DNA from: Palsa-739 sp035532535
GTDB taxonomy: Bacteria > Actinomycetota > Thermoleophilia > Gaiellales > Gaiellaceae
Direction of reading: 5' to 3'
Assembly (NCBI GenBank): GCA_035532535.1
Contig: DATKQT010000009.1
Coordinates: forward strand, 1 to 53,575
DNA length: 53,575 nt
The translations under genes were made by a program, and so were the position numbers. Positions 38,352 through 46,525 of this stretch are shown here, piece by piece. Position 1 is the first letter of the stretch, and every line of letters begins with the position of its first letter. Below the pieces are notes generated by a model that searched no databases, had not been told where the DNA came from, and was given only the letters and a program-made list of their open reading frames with translations.

Positions 38352-38573
38352 ATGGCGAAGAAGAAGAAGGCGGTGACCGGGACAGCCCAGGCCGGACCGT
38401 CGATCAAGTCGCACTGGGACGGGTGGAACGCCGCGCTCGACGACGCGCTCGGCAAGACAGGATGGAAAGCCGGCACGCATGACGGCGTGCAGGTCGAGTT
38501 CTATGCCAAGGTCGAGGTGGTCAATCCCGGCACCATCGCCGAGTACGCGGTGAAGCTGATCCCGCCGAAGTAG
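38352..38573 (+). CDS. Small protein, possibly dodecin-like
   Basis: The 73-residue protein has a lysine-rich N-terminus, one helix (about 20-35), and two likely beta strands (VQVEFYAKVEVVN and EYAVKLIP). The order helix-strand-strand and the closing 'G-I-x-E-Y-x-V-x-L' resemble dodecin, a small flavin-binding cage protein, but similarity is weak. GAGAGAGG lies about 7 bases before the ATG, a genuine ribosome-binding site. It is divergent from ffh, and its stop touches the ftsY stop without a gap. Confidence 0.7.
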   Translation: MAKKKKAVTGTAQAGPSIKSHWDGWNAALDDALGKTGWKAGTHDGVQVEFYAKVEVVNPGTIAEYAVKLIPPK

Positions 38574-39509
38574 CTACTCGACGAGGGCCTTGGCGTAGTC
38601 CTGCGCATCGAACGGGCGCAGGTCCTCGAGCTGCTCACCGACGCCGACGAGCTTGACCGGAAGGCCGAGCTCGTAGGCGATCGGGATCGCGACTCCGCCT
38701 TTCGCCGATCCGTCGAGCTTCGTCAGCGCGACGCCTGTGACACCAACCGCTTCTTTGAAGAGTCGCGCCTGCTGCACGCCGTTCTGGCCCGTCGTCGCGT
38801 CGACGACGAGCAGCGTCTCGTGCGGCGCACCGTCGAGCTTCCGCTCGATCACGCGGCGCACCTTCGCGAGCTCCTCCATGAGGTTCGTCTGCGTGTGCAG
38901 GCGGCCGGCGGTGTCGACGAGGACGACGTCGCGGCCGCGCGCCTGCGCAGCCTCGATGGCGTCATAGGCGACCGCGGCCGGATCGGCGCCTCGTTCCGAG
39001 CCGACGAAGTCGGCACCCGCGCGTTGCGCCCAGATCTCGAGCTGCTCCTCGGCGGCGGCGCGGAACGTGTCGGCCGCGGCGACGACGACGGAGTGGCCGC
39101 GCGCGGAGAGGATGGCCGACAGCTTGCCGATGGTCGTCGTCTTCCCCGTGCCGTTCACACCGACGACGAGGATCACCGCCGGTGTGTGCTTCACGTCCAG
39201 CGTCGGCGGCTCGCCGAAGAGCAAGGCGATTTCGTCCGGAAGCGCTGCGATGTCGCCGCGCGCCTCGAGCCGGCGTACGAGCTCGGCGGTCGCAGGCACA
39301 CCGACGTCCGCTTGCAGCAGCGCTTCCTCGAGCCGCTCCCAGGAGAGATCGTCCCCGGGATCGAACGCTGCGACCTGGATCTGCTCGGTCAGCGCGCGGC
39401 GCGATCTCGAGAGCGAGTCGCGCAGGCGCGAGAAGAGGCCCGCCTGTTCCGTCTCCGGCTCGGGCGCGGCCTCCTCTTCGCCGAGCAGCTCGGACCAGCT
39501 CCGCGACAT
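38574..39509 (-). CDS. ftsY: SRP receptor FtsY
   Basis: The 311-residue GTPase has a short acidic N-terminal A region (EEEAAPEPETE) and an NG domain with GVNGTGKTTTIGKLS, DTFRAAAEEQL, DTAGRLHTQTNLMEEL, TKLDGSAKGG and GVGEQLEDLRPFD. It docks the SRP-ribosome complex at the membrane. TAGTGT is 6 bases before the ATG, giving it its own start in the smc-ffh block. Confidence 0.97.
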   Translation of the reverse strand: MSRSWSELLGEEEAAPEPETEQAGLFSRLRDSLSRSRRALTEQIQVAAFDPGDDLSWERLEEALLQADVGVPATAELVRRLEARGDIAALPDEIALLFGEPPTLDVKHTPAVILVVGVNGTGKTTTIGKLSAILSARGHSVVVAAADTFRAAAEEQLEIWAQRAGADFVGSERGADPAAVAYDAIEAAQARGRDVVLVDTAGRLHTQTNLMEELAKVRRVIERKLDGAPHETLLVVDATTGQNGVQQARLFKEAVGVTGVALTKLDGSAKGGVAIPIAYELGLPVKLVGVGEQLEDLRPFDAQDYAKALVE

Positions 39510-39515
39510 CGCGCC

Positions 39516-39521
39516 ACACTA
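39516..39521 (-). promoter_or_regulatory. TANNNT -10 box for ftsY
   Basis: TAGTGT on the minus strand lies 6 bases before ATG 39509. Confidence 0.5.
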
Positions 39522-39556
39522 ACCGGCCCTCCGCGCTGCCCCCCCAGGGACACGAC

Positions 39557-39593
39557 CGGGGCCAGGCCCCGTTAGGGAAGTGTTACGACTTCC
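39557..39593. repeat. Double-palindrome element between smc and ftsY
   Basis: A perfect palindrome CGGGGCC-A-GGCCCCG (39557-39571) is followed by GGAAGT-GTTACG-ACTTCC (39576-39593). It fills the 107-base gap after smc. Without a T run it is not a textbook terminator. It could be a REP-like element. Confidence 0.6.
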
Positions 39594-39616
39594 ACACGAG
39601 TCCGGTGAGGGAGCTG

Positions 39617-42127
39617 CTACGCGGCGCTGACGGCTTCTGCTTCTTCGCGCGGCAGGCGCCGCGAGACGACTTGCGAGACGCCGTCGCCGCCCATTGTCAC
39701 GCCGTACAGGATGTCGGCAGCTTCCATCGTGCGCTTCTGGTGCGTGATGACGACGAACTGCGCGCGGTCTGCGTAGCGGCGGAGCAGCTCGACGAAGCGA
39801 CCGATGTTCGTGTCGTCGAGCGCAGCCTCCACCTCGTCGAGCAAGTAGAACGGGCACGGCCGCGCGAGGAAGAGTGCGAACAGGAACGCGATCGCGCCGA
39901 GCGCCTTTTCGCCGCCGGACAGGAGCGACAGCCGCTGCACGCGCTTGCCTGCGGGACGAAGCTCGACTTCGATCCCGGGCTGCTCCTCCTCGTCCTCGGA
40001 CTCCGTCAGCCGCAGCCGGCCTTCGCCCCCCGGGAAGAGCGTCGCCGCCACCTCCGCGAAGTTGGCCTGCACCGCGTCGAATGTCTCCGCGAAGCGGCGC
40101 TCGACCGTCTCGGTCAGCTCCGTGCGCAGCTTGTCCAGCTCGTCGAGGCTGTGCTCGAGATCCGCACGCTGCGTCGTCAGCTCCTCGAGCCGGATCTTCT
40201 CCGCGTCGTACTCCTCCTTCGCGAGCGGATTCACCTGGCCGAGACTCTCGCGGCGACGCTCGAGCCGCTCCGCACGGTCGGCGAGCTCGTCGCGGTCGCC
40301 GCCCTCAGCGCGCTCCTCGGTGCCGGTGTCCGCAAGCCTGCGCCGGGCCTCGTCGGCCTCGGCCTCGATGCGCGCCGTCTCGACGTCGATCGCAGACGCG
40401 CGCTCGGCCGCCTCGGACAGCGCCTGCCGCAGCTCGACCTCGGCCGCGCCGAGCCTGCGGAGCTCTTCCCCCAGCTCGCCGGTACGGGCCGCTCCGGCGT
40501 CGACGCGCGCGCGCAGCGGCGTCTCGAATCGAGACGCGGGGATGTCGAGCACGCGCACGAGCCGCTCCACGAGCGCCGCGCTGCGCAGGACGATCGGATC
40601 GGACGCGACCGAATACGCGGTGTCCGGGATCGGCGCGTCGACACGCCGGCGGAGCGCGTCCAGCTCGGAGGCGAGCGTGCGCCGGCGAGCCTGCAGCTCG
40701 AGCAGGACAGCTTCGGCCGTCTCGCCTGCAAACCAGAGCTCACCGCGCTCGGGGTCGTAGCCGAAACCTTCGCGTGTCACCGCAGCGACGGGAGAGGACA
40801 GCAGCTCCTCCTTCGCGACGACCGGCAGCTCCGGCTCGCGGCGGCCGATGACGACCGTGAGTGAGCCGAGCCCGGCCGACCGCGCTCGCTCGAGCAGCGC
40901 GAATGCGGCGTGGACGTCGTCGACGACCAATGCGGACGCCCGCTGTCTCAACGCTGCCGCGACCGCGTGCTCCATCCCCGCCTCGACGTCGAGCAGCGAG
41001 AGCACGATGCGCTCACCCTCTTCCGCGAGAGCGCGCGCCGCCGGCGGCAGGCCCTCGCGCTCGGCGAGCGCTCGATCGAGCGCGCGCAAGCGCTCCTCGT
41101 GCAACGACACCTGCTCGTCGAGCGCCGCACGCTCCATGCGCACACGCTCGTCCAGCACGCGCCGCGGCTGCTCGAGCTCGTCGCGAAGCCTGCGCGAGAG
41201 CGACTCGGCCGATTCGCGCCGCATGCCGACGCGCTCGGCCGCGCTGCGCAGCCGGTACAGCTCTTGCATCGCCTGCTCGCGTGCGCCGGCCGCGTCCGCG
41301 AGCTCCTCCTCCGCCTGCCCGCGCTCGGCGAGAACGGTATCGAGCCTTTCTTCGGCGCCGCGCTTCGCGAGCGCGGCGGCCGCCCGCCGGCCGGCGGCCT
41401 CGCCGAGCCGGTCGTCGAGCGTCGAGAGGTCGAGCTCGGCGATGCGCGCGCGCAGCTTCGCGAGCTCGCCGAGAAGCCTTTCGGCGCGCTCGGCCGCAGT
41501 TGCCTGCAATGCGAGCGGCCGCAGGCGCTTGCGCACCTCCGACTCGAGGTCGCGTGCACGCTCGACCTGGATCGCGACGCGCGCAAGCTTGAGCTCCGCG
41601 CGATGCCGGCGCGCTTTGAAGCGCCCGAGGCCCGCGGCCTCCTCGATGAGCGCGCGGCGCTCCTCGGGCTTCGACGCGAGGATGGCCTCGACCTTGCCCT
41701 GCCCGATGATCGAGTGCATGCCCTGGCCGAGTCCGAGATCGGCGAGCAGCTCGACGAGGTCGATACGCCGAACGCCGGTCCTGTTGAGGAGGTACTGCCC
41801 CTCGCCGCCGCGATGGAGCCTGCGCGCAACCGAGAGCTCGGCGTAGTCCACCGGCAGCGTGCCGTCTGCGTTGTCGAACAGAAGCTCGACCTCGCAGAAG
41901 TCGGCCGCGCCACGGTTGGCCGCGCCGGCGAACAGGACGTCGTCCGGCTTCTCGGCCCGCAGCTCGAGGGGGCTGAGCGAGCCGGCGGCCCAGCGGATGG
42001 CGTCGGAGACGTTCGACTTGCCGGACCCGTTCGGGCCGACGATCACGCCGACGCCCGGCTCGAGGCGAACCTCGACCGGGTCGGGAAACGACTTGAACCC
42101 GCGGATCTTGACGGCACGGAGATGCAC
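39617..42127 (-). CDS. smc: Chromosome segregation protein SMC, short form
   Basis: The 836-residue protein carries both ATPase halves: Walker A GPNGSGKSN (31-39) and, at the C-terminus, the signature LSGGE (736-740) and Walker B YLLDEVEAALDD (761-772). Between them are one coiled-coil strand (about 172-355), a hinge-like region (about 360-475, with VEAGMEHAVAAALRQRASALVVDD) and a broken second strand (about 475-630). Typical bacterial SMC has about 1,150-1,200 residues, so the arms are roughly half the normal length. No frameshift is seen. GTG 42127 has TAGGGT 8 bases upstream. Confidence 0.93.
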   Translation of the reverse strand: MHLRAVKIRGFKSFPDPVEVRLEPGVGVIVGPNGSGKSNVSDAIRWAAGSLSPLELRAEKPDDVLFAGAANRGAADFCEVELLFDNADGTLPVDYAELSVARRLHRGGEGQYLLNRTGVRRIDLVELLADLGLGQGMHSIIGQGKVEAILASKPEERRALIEEAAGLGRFKARRHRAELKLARVAIQVERARDLESEVRKRLRPLALQATAAERAERLLGELAKLRARIAELDLSTLDDRLGEAAGRRAAAALAKRGAEERLDTVLAERGQAEEELADAAGAREQAMQELYRLRSAAERVGMRRESAESLSRRLRDELEQPRRVLDERVRMERAALDEQVSLHEERLRALDRALAEREGLPPAARALAEEGERIVLSLLDVEAGMEHAVAAALRQRASALVVDDVHAAFALLERARSAGLGSLTVVIGRREPELPVVAKEELLSSPVAAVTREGFGYDPERGELWFAGETAEAVLLELQARRRTLASELDALRRRVDAPIPDTAYSVASDPIVLRSAALVERLVRVLDIPASRFETPLRARVDAGAARTGELGEELRRLGAAEVELRQALSEAAERASAIDVETARIEAEADEARRRLADTGTEERAEGGDRDELADRAERLERRRESLGQVNPLAKEEYDAEKIRLEELTTQRADLEHSLDELDKLRTELTETVERRFAETFDAVQANFAEVAATLFPGGEGRLRLTESEDEEEQPGIEVELRPAGKRVQRLSLLSGGEKALGAIAFLFALFLARPCPFYLLDEVEAALDDTNIGRFVELLRRYADRAQFVVITHQKRTMEAADILYGVTMGGDGVSQVVSRRLPREEAEAVSAA

Positions 42128-42135
42128 CTGAGAGG

Positions 42136-42141
42136 ACCCTA
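42136..42141 (-). promoter_or_regulatory. TANNNT -10 box for smc
   Basis: TAGGGT on the minus strand lies 8 bases before GTG 42127, in the gap after the small acidic gene. Confidence 0.48.
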
Positions 42142-42160
42142 TCGAGCGTCGAGGACGACG

Positions 42161-42310
42161 CTACTCGTCGTCGGATTCCTCGGGCTCCCGGGCGAGCGGG
42201 GCGTCCTCGTCCCGCTCGAAGAGCTCGAGGATCCCGCGTGGCTCAGGCTGCTCGTCCGGCTCTTCGAGCCGCTCGTCGAGCGCCTTGTCGGAATGCTTCT
42301 GGCGGGTCAC
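42161..42310 (-). CDS. Small acidic protein between rnc and smc
   Basis: A 49-codon frame runs from GTG 42310 to TAG 42161. It starts five bases after the rnc stop and ends 33 bases before smc. The product is very acidic (about 19 Asp/Glu) with a central ILELFERDED segment and ends EESDDE. Third codon positions are almost all G or C, as in the neighbouring genes, which supports real coding. I do not know a family. Position suggests coupling with rnc and a link to smc. Confidence 0.6.
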   Translation of the reverse strand: MTRQKHSDKALDERLEEPDEQPEPRGILELFERDEDAPLAREPEESDDE

Positions 42311-42315
42311 GGCCC

Positions 42316-42954
42316 TCAGGATGCCAGAGCCAGGAGCGCTTCGCGGGCGGCCTCCTGTTCGGCCGCTTTCTTCGACCCGCCCTCGCCCACGCCGAGCCGC
42401 TCGCCGTCCACGACCGCGGCGCAGGTGAAGTGGCGCTCGTGTGGCGGCCCGACGGCATCCACGACCTCGTAGGTGACCTGCCGGCCCATGCGGGCGAGCG
42501 CCTCCTGCAGCTCGGTCTTGTGATCGACGAACGTCGTCAGGGCGTACTCGATGCGATCCGAGAATGCGTCCACGATCGCTTCCTCGATCGGAGCGAAGCC
42601 GTGCTCGAGGAAGAGCGCGCCGAGCACTGCTTCGAGCAGCGCAGCAAGCACGTTCCGGTTCTTGGCGAGCCGGCTCGCGTCCTCGCCCTCGCTGTACGCG
42701 GCGAGCCGCCGGCCGAGCTCGAGCTCGTGGGCGACGACCGCGCAGCTCGCGCGCGACACGACGTGCGAGCGCACCTTCGCGAGACGGCCCTCGGAGAAGT
42801 CCGGGTGACCCGAGTACAGCGCGTGCGCCACCGCGAGCTCGAGGACGCTGTCACCGAGGAACTCGAGGCGCTCGTACGAGGCGGTGCGTTCCGCCGCCCA
42901 GGACGAGTGAGTGAATGCCGTCGCCGCTGCCGCGGCAGGAAGCGCGTCGATCAG
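42316..42954 (-). CDS. rnc: Ribonuclease III with no standard start codon
   Basis: The frame encodes a whole RNase III: the N-terminal block AFTHSSW and the signature SYERLEFLGDSVLELA, then the catalytic helix LLEAVLGALFLEHG and a C-terminal dsRNA-binding domain (HKTELQEALARMG, GEGGSKKAAEQEAAREAL). The first ATG/GTG/TTG in frame is GTG 42831, inside the signature, which would delete about 41 essential residues. Upstream, the frame is open into acpP but contains no standard start. I place the start at CTG 42954 (giving 212 residues); ATC 42951 is another candidate. The true start is unknown. Confidence 0.85.
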   Translation of the reverse strand: MIDALPAAAAATAFTHSSWAAERTASYERLEFLGDSVLELAVAHALYSGHPDFSEGRLAKVRSHVVSRASCAVVAHELELGRRLAAYSEGEDASRLAKNRNVLAALLEAVLGALFLEHGFAPIEEAIVDAFSDRIEYALTTFVDHKTELQEALARMGRQVTYEVVDAVGPPHERHFTCAAVVDGERLGVGEGGSKKAAEQEAAREALLALAS

Positions 42955-42982
42955 CTCGGCGAGGGTTCGACCGCGCGTGCCG

Positions 42983-43228
42983 CTACTGGTGCGAGGCGAC
43001 GTAGTCGACGGCCTGCCCGACAGTCGTGATCTTCTGGGCGTCCTCGTCGGAGATCTTGATCCCGAACTGGTCCTCGAGCTCCATGATCAGCTCGACGAGG
43101 TCGAGCGAGTCGGCGTCGAGGTCCTCCTGGAACGAGGCCTCCTCCGTGATGTCGGCCTCTTCGATTCCGAGCTGCTCGGTCAGAACTTCCTTGACCCGCT
43201 CGTAGACTTCCTCGCGCGACGCTGCCAT
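42983..43228 (-). CDS. acpP: Acyl carrier protein
   Basis: The 81-residue four-helix protein carries the phosphopantetheine serine S41 in LDADSLDLVEL. It shuttles acyl chains in fatty acid synthesis. The ATG has a good ribosome-binding site (GAGGTGA). A TATGAT box at about 43261-43266 could provide a short leader. It lies between plsX and rnc. Confidence 0.97.
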   Translation of the reverse strand: MAASREEVYERVKEVLTEQLGIEEADITEEASFQEDLDADSLDLVELIMELEDQFGIKISDEDAQKITTVGQAVDYVASHQ

Positions 43229-43267
43229 GTCACCTCATTTGGTTTCCGGGGGCTGAAAGCGCGCCGA

Positions 43268-44239
43268 TCATACAGCCTCTGCGGGCTGGTGCATCCGGGC
43301 TGCGAGCCTGCCGACGACGTCGCGCTCCACTCCGCGGGCGGCGAGGCGGATCGCGTTCGCGATCGCCGTGCGGGACGAGTTCCCGTGCGCGATGACTGCG
43401 AGGCCGCGGAGGCCGAGGAGATACGCGCCGCCGTACGTGTCCGGATCGAGCCGCTTGCGCAGCCGCCGGGCCGCCGGCCGGATGAGCAGGCCGCCCACCG
43501 TGCCGCGCGTATTGGCGGCGATCTCCTCCCGGAATGCGTCGAGGAGGCTCATGATCGTCCCCTCCAGAAGCTTCAGCGCGACGTTGCCGGTGAAGCCGTC
43601 GGTGACGACCACGTCGGCGGCGCCGGACAGGATGTCGCGGCCCTCGCAGTTGCCGGCGAAGTTCAGGTCGCTGGCGGCGAGGAGCGCATGCGCCTCGATC
43701 GTCAGCTGATTCCCCTTCTCCGGCTCCTCGCCGATGGAGAGAAGCCGCACAACAGGGTTGACGATGCCGAGCATCTCTTCCGCGAAGACCGCGCCCATGG
43801 TCGCGAACTGCACGAGATATTCGGGACGCGCGTCCGCGTTTGCACCGGCGTCGATGAGCACCGACGGGCCGCGCTGCGCCGGAATGGGGACGGCGATCGC
43901 GGGACGGAGCACGCCGGGGACGCGACGGAGCTCGAGCAGGCCCGCAGCGAGCATCGCGCCGGTGTTGCCCGCGGATACCACGGCGTCGGCGTCACCTTCG
44001 GCGACCGCGCGCACCGCCGAGACGAGCGAGCTCTCGGGTTTTCCGCGCACGGCCTCGGCCGGCTTCTCATTCATCTCGATGACGCCGTCGGTCTCGCGCA
44101 GCTCGAGGCTGCCGGTGTCGATCCCTGCCGAGCCGTACAGGATCGGCGTCAGCCCGTCCTCGGCCGCCTCGAGCGCGCCCGCGACGACTTCCGCCGGGCC
44201 GCGGTCGCCCCCCATCGCGTCGACCGCGATCCGGGGCAT
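43268..44239 (-). CDS. plsX: Phosphate acyltransferase PlsX
   Basis: The 323-residue enzyme makes acyl-phosphate from acyl-ACP for phospholipid synthesis. RIAVDAMGGDRGP at the N-terminus, SAGNTGAMLAAG and VTDGFTGNVALKLLEG are diagnostic. ATG 44239 is five bases after the rpmF stop. The acpP gene downstream supplies its substrate carrier. Confidence 0.96.
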   Translation of the reverse strand: MPRIAVDAMGGDRGPAEVVAGALEAAEDGLTPILYGSAGIDTGSLELRETDGVIEMNEKPAEAVRGKPESSLVSAVRAVAEGDADAVVSAGNTGAMLAAGLLELRRVPGVLRPAIAVPIPAQRGPSVLIDAGANADARPEYLVQFATMGAVFAEEMLGIVNPVVRLLSIGEEPEKGNQLTIEAHALLAASDLNFAGNCEGRDILSGAADVVVTDGFTGNVALKLLEGTIMSLLDAFREEIAANTRGTVGGLLIRPAARRLRKRLDPDTYGGAYLLGLRGLAVIAHGNSSRTAIANAIRLAARGVERDVVGRLAARMHQPAEAV

Positions 44240-44244
44240 TCGAT

Positions 44245-44433
44245 CTACGGAGCGTCGATGCGGAGTGGTTCGACCTCGCGGCCCTTGTACGTCCCGCAGT
44301 TCGCGCACGCGTGGTGCGGCCGCTTGGGCACGCCGCAGTTCGGGCAGACGTTCACGACTGCTGCCGAGATCGCGTGGGTCGCACGCCGCTTGTCGCGGCG
44401 CGACTTTGAGGTTTTCCGCTTCGGGACGGCCAT
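44245..44433 (-). CDS. rpmF: 50S ribosomal protein L32
   Basis: The 62-residue protein begins AVPKRKTSKSRRDKRRA and has an intact zinc ribbon, CPNC and CANC, so it is the zinc-binding (C+) form. A TATACT box (44444-44449, minus strand) lies 11 bases before the ATG and would give a leader of only a few bases. It faces a divergent aldo/keto reductase gene. Confidence 0.96.
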   Translation of the reverse strand: MAVPKRKTSKSRRDKRRATHAISAAVVNVCPNCGVPKRPHHACANCGTYKGREVEPLRIDAP

Positions 44434-44462
44434 GAGCGCCGCGCAGTATAGCCACGGGCGGG

Positions 44463-44468
44463 TACGGT
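44463..44468 (+). promoter_or_regulatory. TANNNT -10 box for the aldo/keto reductase
   Basis: TACGGT lies 6 bases before ATG 44475. Confidence 0.48.
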
Positions 44469-44474
44469 CAGAGC

Positions 44475-45431
44475 ATGGAGAAACGAACGCTGGGCCAGGG
44501 ACTCGTCGTGTCCGAGCAGGGCCTCGGATGCATGGGAATGTCGGCCTTCTACGGCCAGGGCGACGATGCGGAGTCGATCGCGACCATCCACCGGGCGCTC
44601 GAGCTCGGCATCACGTTCCTCGACACCGCCGAGATGTACGGGCGCGGCGTGAACGAGGAGCTCGTCGGCCGCGCGATCAAGGGCCGCCGGGACGAGTTCG
44701 TCGTGGCGACGAAATTCATCGGCGCGTTCAGCGACCGCCGGCCGGACGGCCGGCCCGAGTACATCCGCACGGCGATCGAGGGATCGCTGCAGCGGCTCGG
44801 CACCGACCACGTCGACCTCTACTACCAGCATCGCGTCGATCCGCAGACACCGATCGAGGAGACCGTCGGCGCGATGGCGGAGCTCGTGACCGCGGGCAAG
44901 GTGCGCCACCTCGGCCTCTCGGAGGCGTCGGCGGAGACGATCCGCCGCGCGCACGCGGTGCATCCGATCGCGGCGCTGCAGTCGGAGTACTCGCTGTGGA
45001 CGCGCGACCCCGAAGGCCCGATCCTCGACACGCTGCGCGAGCTCGGCATCGGGCTCGTCGCCTACAGCCCGCTCGGACGAGGCTTCCTCGCCGGCCGGTT
45101 CACGTCGCCCGACGAGCTCGACGACGACGACTTCCGCAGGAACCATCCGCGGTTCAGCGGCGAAAACCTCGAGCGCAACCTGAAGCTGGCCGAGCACGTG
45201 AAGACGCTCGCGGAGTCGAAGGGCGCAACGCCTGCGCAGGTGGCGATCGCGTGGGTGCTCTCGCGCGGCGACGACGTCGTCCCGATCCCCGGCACGCGCC
45301 GACGGACGTATCTCGAGCAGAACGCAGCCGCGAGCGACATCGAACTGACGGCGCAAGAGCTGGCGGAGCTGGACGAGATCGGAGAAGCTGCGGGCGACCG
45401 CTACTCCGACATGTCGGCTGTCAACCGCTAG
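44475..45431 (+). CDS. Aldo/keto reductase
   Basis: The 318-residue (beta/alpha)8 NADPH enzyme shows the catalytic set Asp and Tyr in FLDTAEMYG, Lys in VVATKF and His in YYQHRVDP. NADP-binding motifs PIPGTRRRTYLEQN and ALQSEYSLWTRDPE are present. It resembles the AKR13 group. The substrate is unknown. It starts a two-gene plus-strand unit inserted between rpmF and DUF177. Confidence 0.92.
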   Translation: MEKRTLGQGLVVSEQGLGCMGMSAFYGQGDDAESIATIHRALELGITFLDTAEMYGRGVNEELVGRAIKGRRDEFVVATKFIGAFSDRRPDGRPEYIRTAIEGSLQRLGTDHVDLYYQHRVDPQTPIEETVGAMAELVTAGKVRHLGLSEASAETIRRAHAVHPIAALQSEYSLWTRDPEGPILDTLRELGIGLVAYSPLGRGFLAGRFTSPDELDDDDFRRNHPRFSGENLERNLKLAEHVKTLAESKGATPAQVAIAWVLSRGDDVVPIPGTRRRTYLEQNAAASDIELTAQELAELDEIGEAAGDRYSDMSAVNR

Positions 45432-45439
45432 GAGAGGCC

Positions 45440-45994
45440 ATGACCACACTCGAGAATCGCCCGAACACCGCACTCCTCGTCATCGACGTGCAGAACGGCG
45501 TCGTCGGTGGAGCGCACGAGCGCGACGCCGTCGTGGCGAACGTCGCCGCACTCGTCGAGAAGGCGCGGCAGGAAGCGGTTCCCGTCGTCTGGGTCCAGCA
45601 CTTCGACGATGCGAACCTCGCAAAGGGCAGCGACAACTGGCGGATCGTGCCCGAGCTGACGCCGGACGATGCCGAGCCGCTCGTCGAGAAGAGCTACGCC
45701 GACTCCTTCGAGGACACCACTCTCGAGACCGTGCTGTCGGGCCTCGGGGTGGGGCGACTCGTCGTCGTCGGCGCACAGACCGACGAGTGCATCCGCTCGA
45801 CGCTCCACGGCGCGATCGTCCGCGGCTACGACGCACTGCTCGTCAGCGATGCCCACACGACGGAAGACCAGTCGACCTGGGGCGCGCCGCCGCCGGACAA
45901 GGTCATCGCGCACACGAACCTGTACTGGAAGTTCCACACCGCGCCGGGTCGAACGGCCGGGACGGCCGAGACGAGCGCCGTCGACTTCGGCTAG
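45440..45994 (+). CDS. Cysteine hydrolase (isochorismatase-like)
   Basis: The 184-residue protein has the Asp-Lys-Cys triad of this family: Asp in LLVIDVQNGVV, Lys in VEKSYADSF and Cys in AQTDECIRSTLHGA. It could be an amidase or nicotinamidase-type hydrolase. ATG 45440 follows the reductase stop by eight bases and has GGAGAGG upstream, so the two are co-transcribed. The substrate is not known. Confidence 0.9.
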   Translation: MTTLENRPNTALLVIDVQNGVVGGAHERDAVVANVAALVEKARQEAVPVVWVQHFDDANLAKGSDNWRIVPELTPDDAEPLVEKSYADSFEDTTLETVLSGLGVGRLVVVGAQTDECIRSTLHGAIVRGYDALLVSDAHTTEDQSTWGAPPPDKVIAHTNLYWKFHTAPGRTAGTAETSAVDFG

Positions 45995-46000
45995 AAGCCC

Positions 46001-46510
46001 TTAAAGTCGGCCGCGGAGCTCGTCGAGCGCGTCCCAGCGGGAGTCGCCGTGCTGCTCCTCGTGCGTATGCGGCTCGACGTTCAGGTCCTTGCCGCAGACG
46101 GGGCACAGGCCGGCGCACTCGGGGTCGTGCAGGATCTTGTCCGGCAGCTCGAGCGCGATCGCGTCGTGCGCCCACGCTGAGAGGTCGAGCACGTCGTCGG
46201 TGACGTACGGCGAACGCAAGTCCTCGTCCTCCCCCGGCTTCGTCGCCTGGTACTCCTGGGCGTCGATCGCGATCTCCAGCACACTGTCTGCGAGGCAGCG
46301 GAAGCACGGCCCCTCGAGGCGCACGCGGAACTTCAGCTTCAGGACGGAGCCGGAGCTCGCCTTCGTCACGGTGAGTTGAGCCGGGACGAGCGCCGGGTCG
46401 GGCGCGTACGCCTGGCCGCCGAGCACGAGCGGCTCGATGTCCACGTCGATGCGCTCGTTGAACTGCTCTCCGATGCGCAGCCGGAGATGCCGCAGGTTGA
46501 ACGTGGTCAC
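46001..46510 (-). CDS. DUF177 (YceD) family protein
   Basis: The 169-residue DUF177 protein has two cysteine pairs, CFRC (about 69-72) and CAGLCPVCGKDLN near the end, that may bind zinc. YceD family genes are nearly always directly upstream of rpmF and have been linked to 23S rRNA maturation in plants and bacteria. Here a plus-strand cassette separates it from rpmF. GTG 46510 has TACCGT 6 bases upstream. Confidence 0.9.
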   Translation of the reverse strand: MTTFNLRHLRLRIGEQFNERIDVDIEPLVLGGQAYAPDPALVPAQLTVTKASSGSVLKLKFRVRLEGPCFRCLADSVLEIAIDAQEYQATKPGEDEDLRSPYVTDDVLDLSAWAHDAIALELPDKILHDPECAGLCPVCGKDLNVEPHTHEEQHGDSRWDALDELRGRL

Positions 46511-46516
46511 GAACCT

Positions 46517-46522
46517 ACGGTA
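46517..46522 (-). promoter_or_regulatory. TANNNT -10 box for DUF177
   Basis: TACCGT on the minus strand lies 6 bases before GTG 46510. Confidence 0.48.
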
Positions 46523-46525
46523 GCG

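Noticed and set aside
42316..42831. RNase III starting at GTG 42831
   Set aside because: It would remove about 41 residues, including the catalytic signature up to LEFLGDSVLELA, which is clearly encoded upstream in the same frame.
42911..45994. Plus-strand open frame of 1,027 codons
   Set aside because: It runs opposite acpP, plsX, rpmF and overlaps the reductase in another frame. Only its last 184 codons (the cysteine hydrolase) match a family; the rest is a shadow caused by high G+C.
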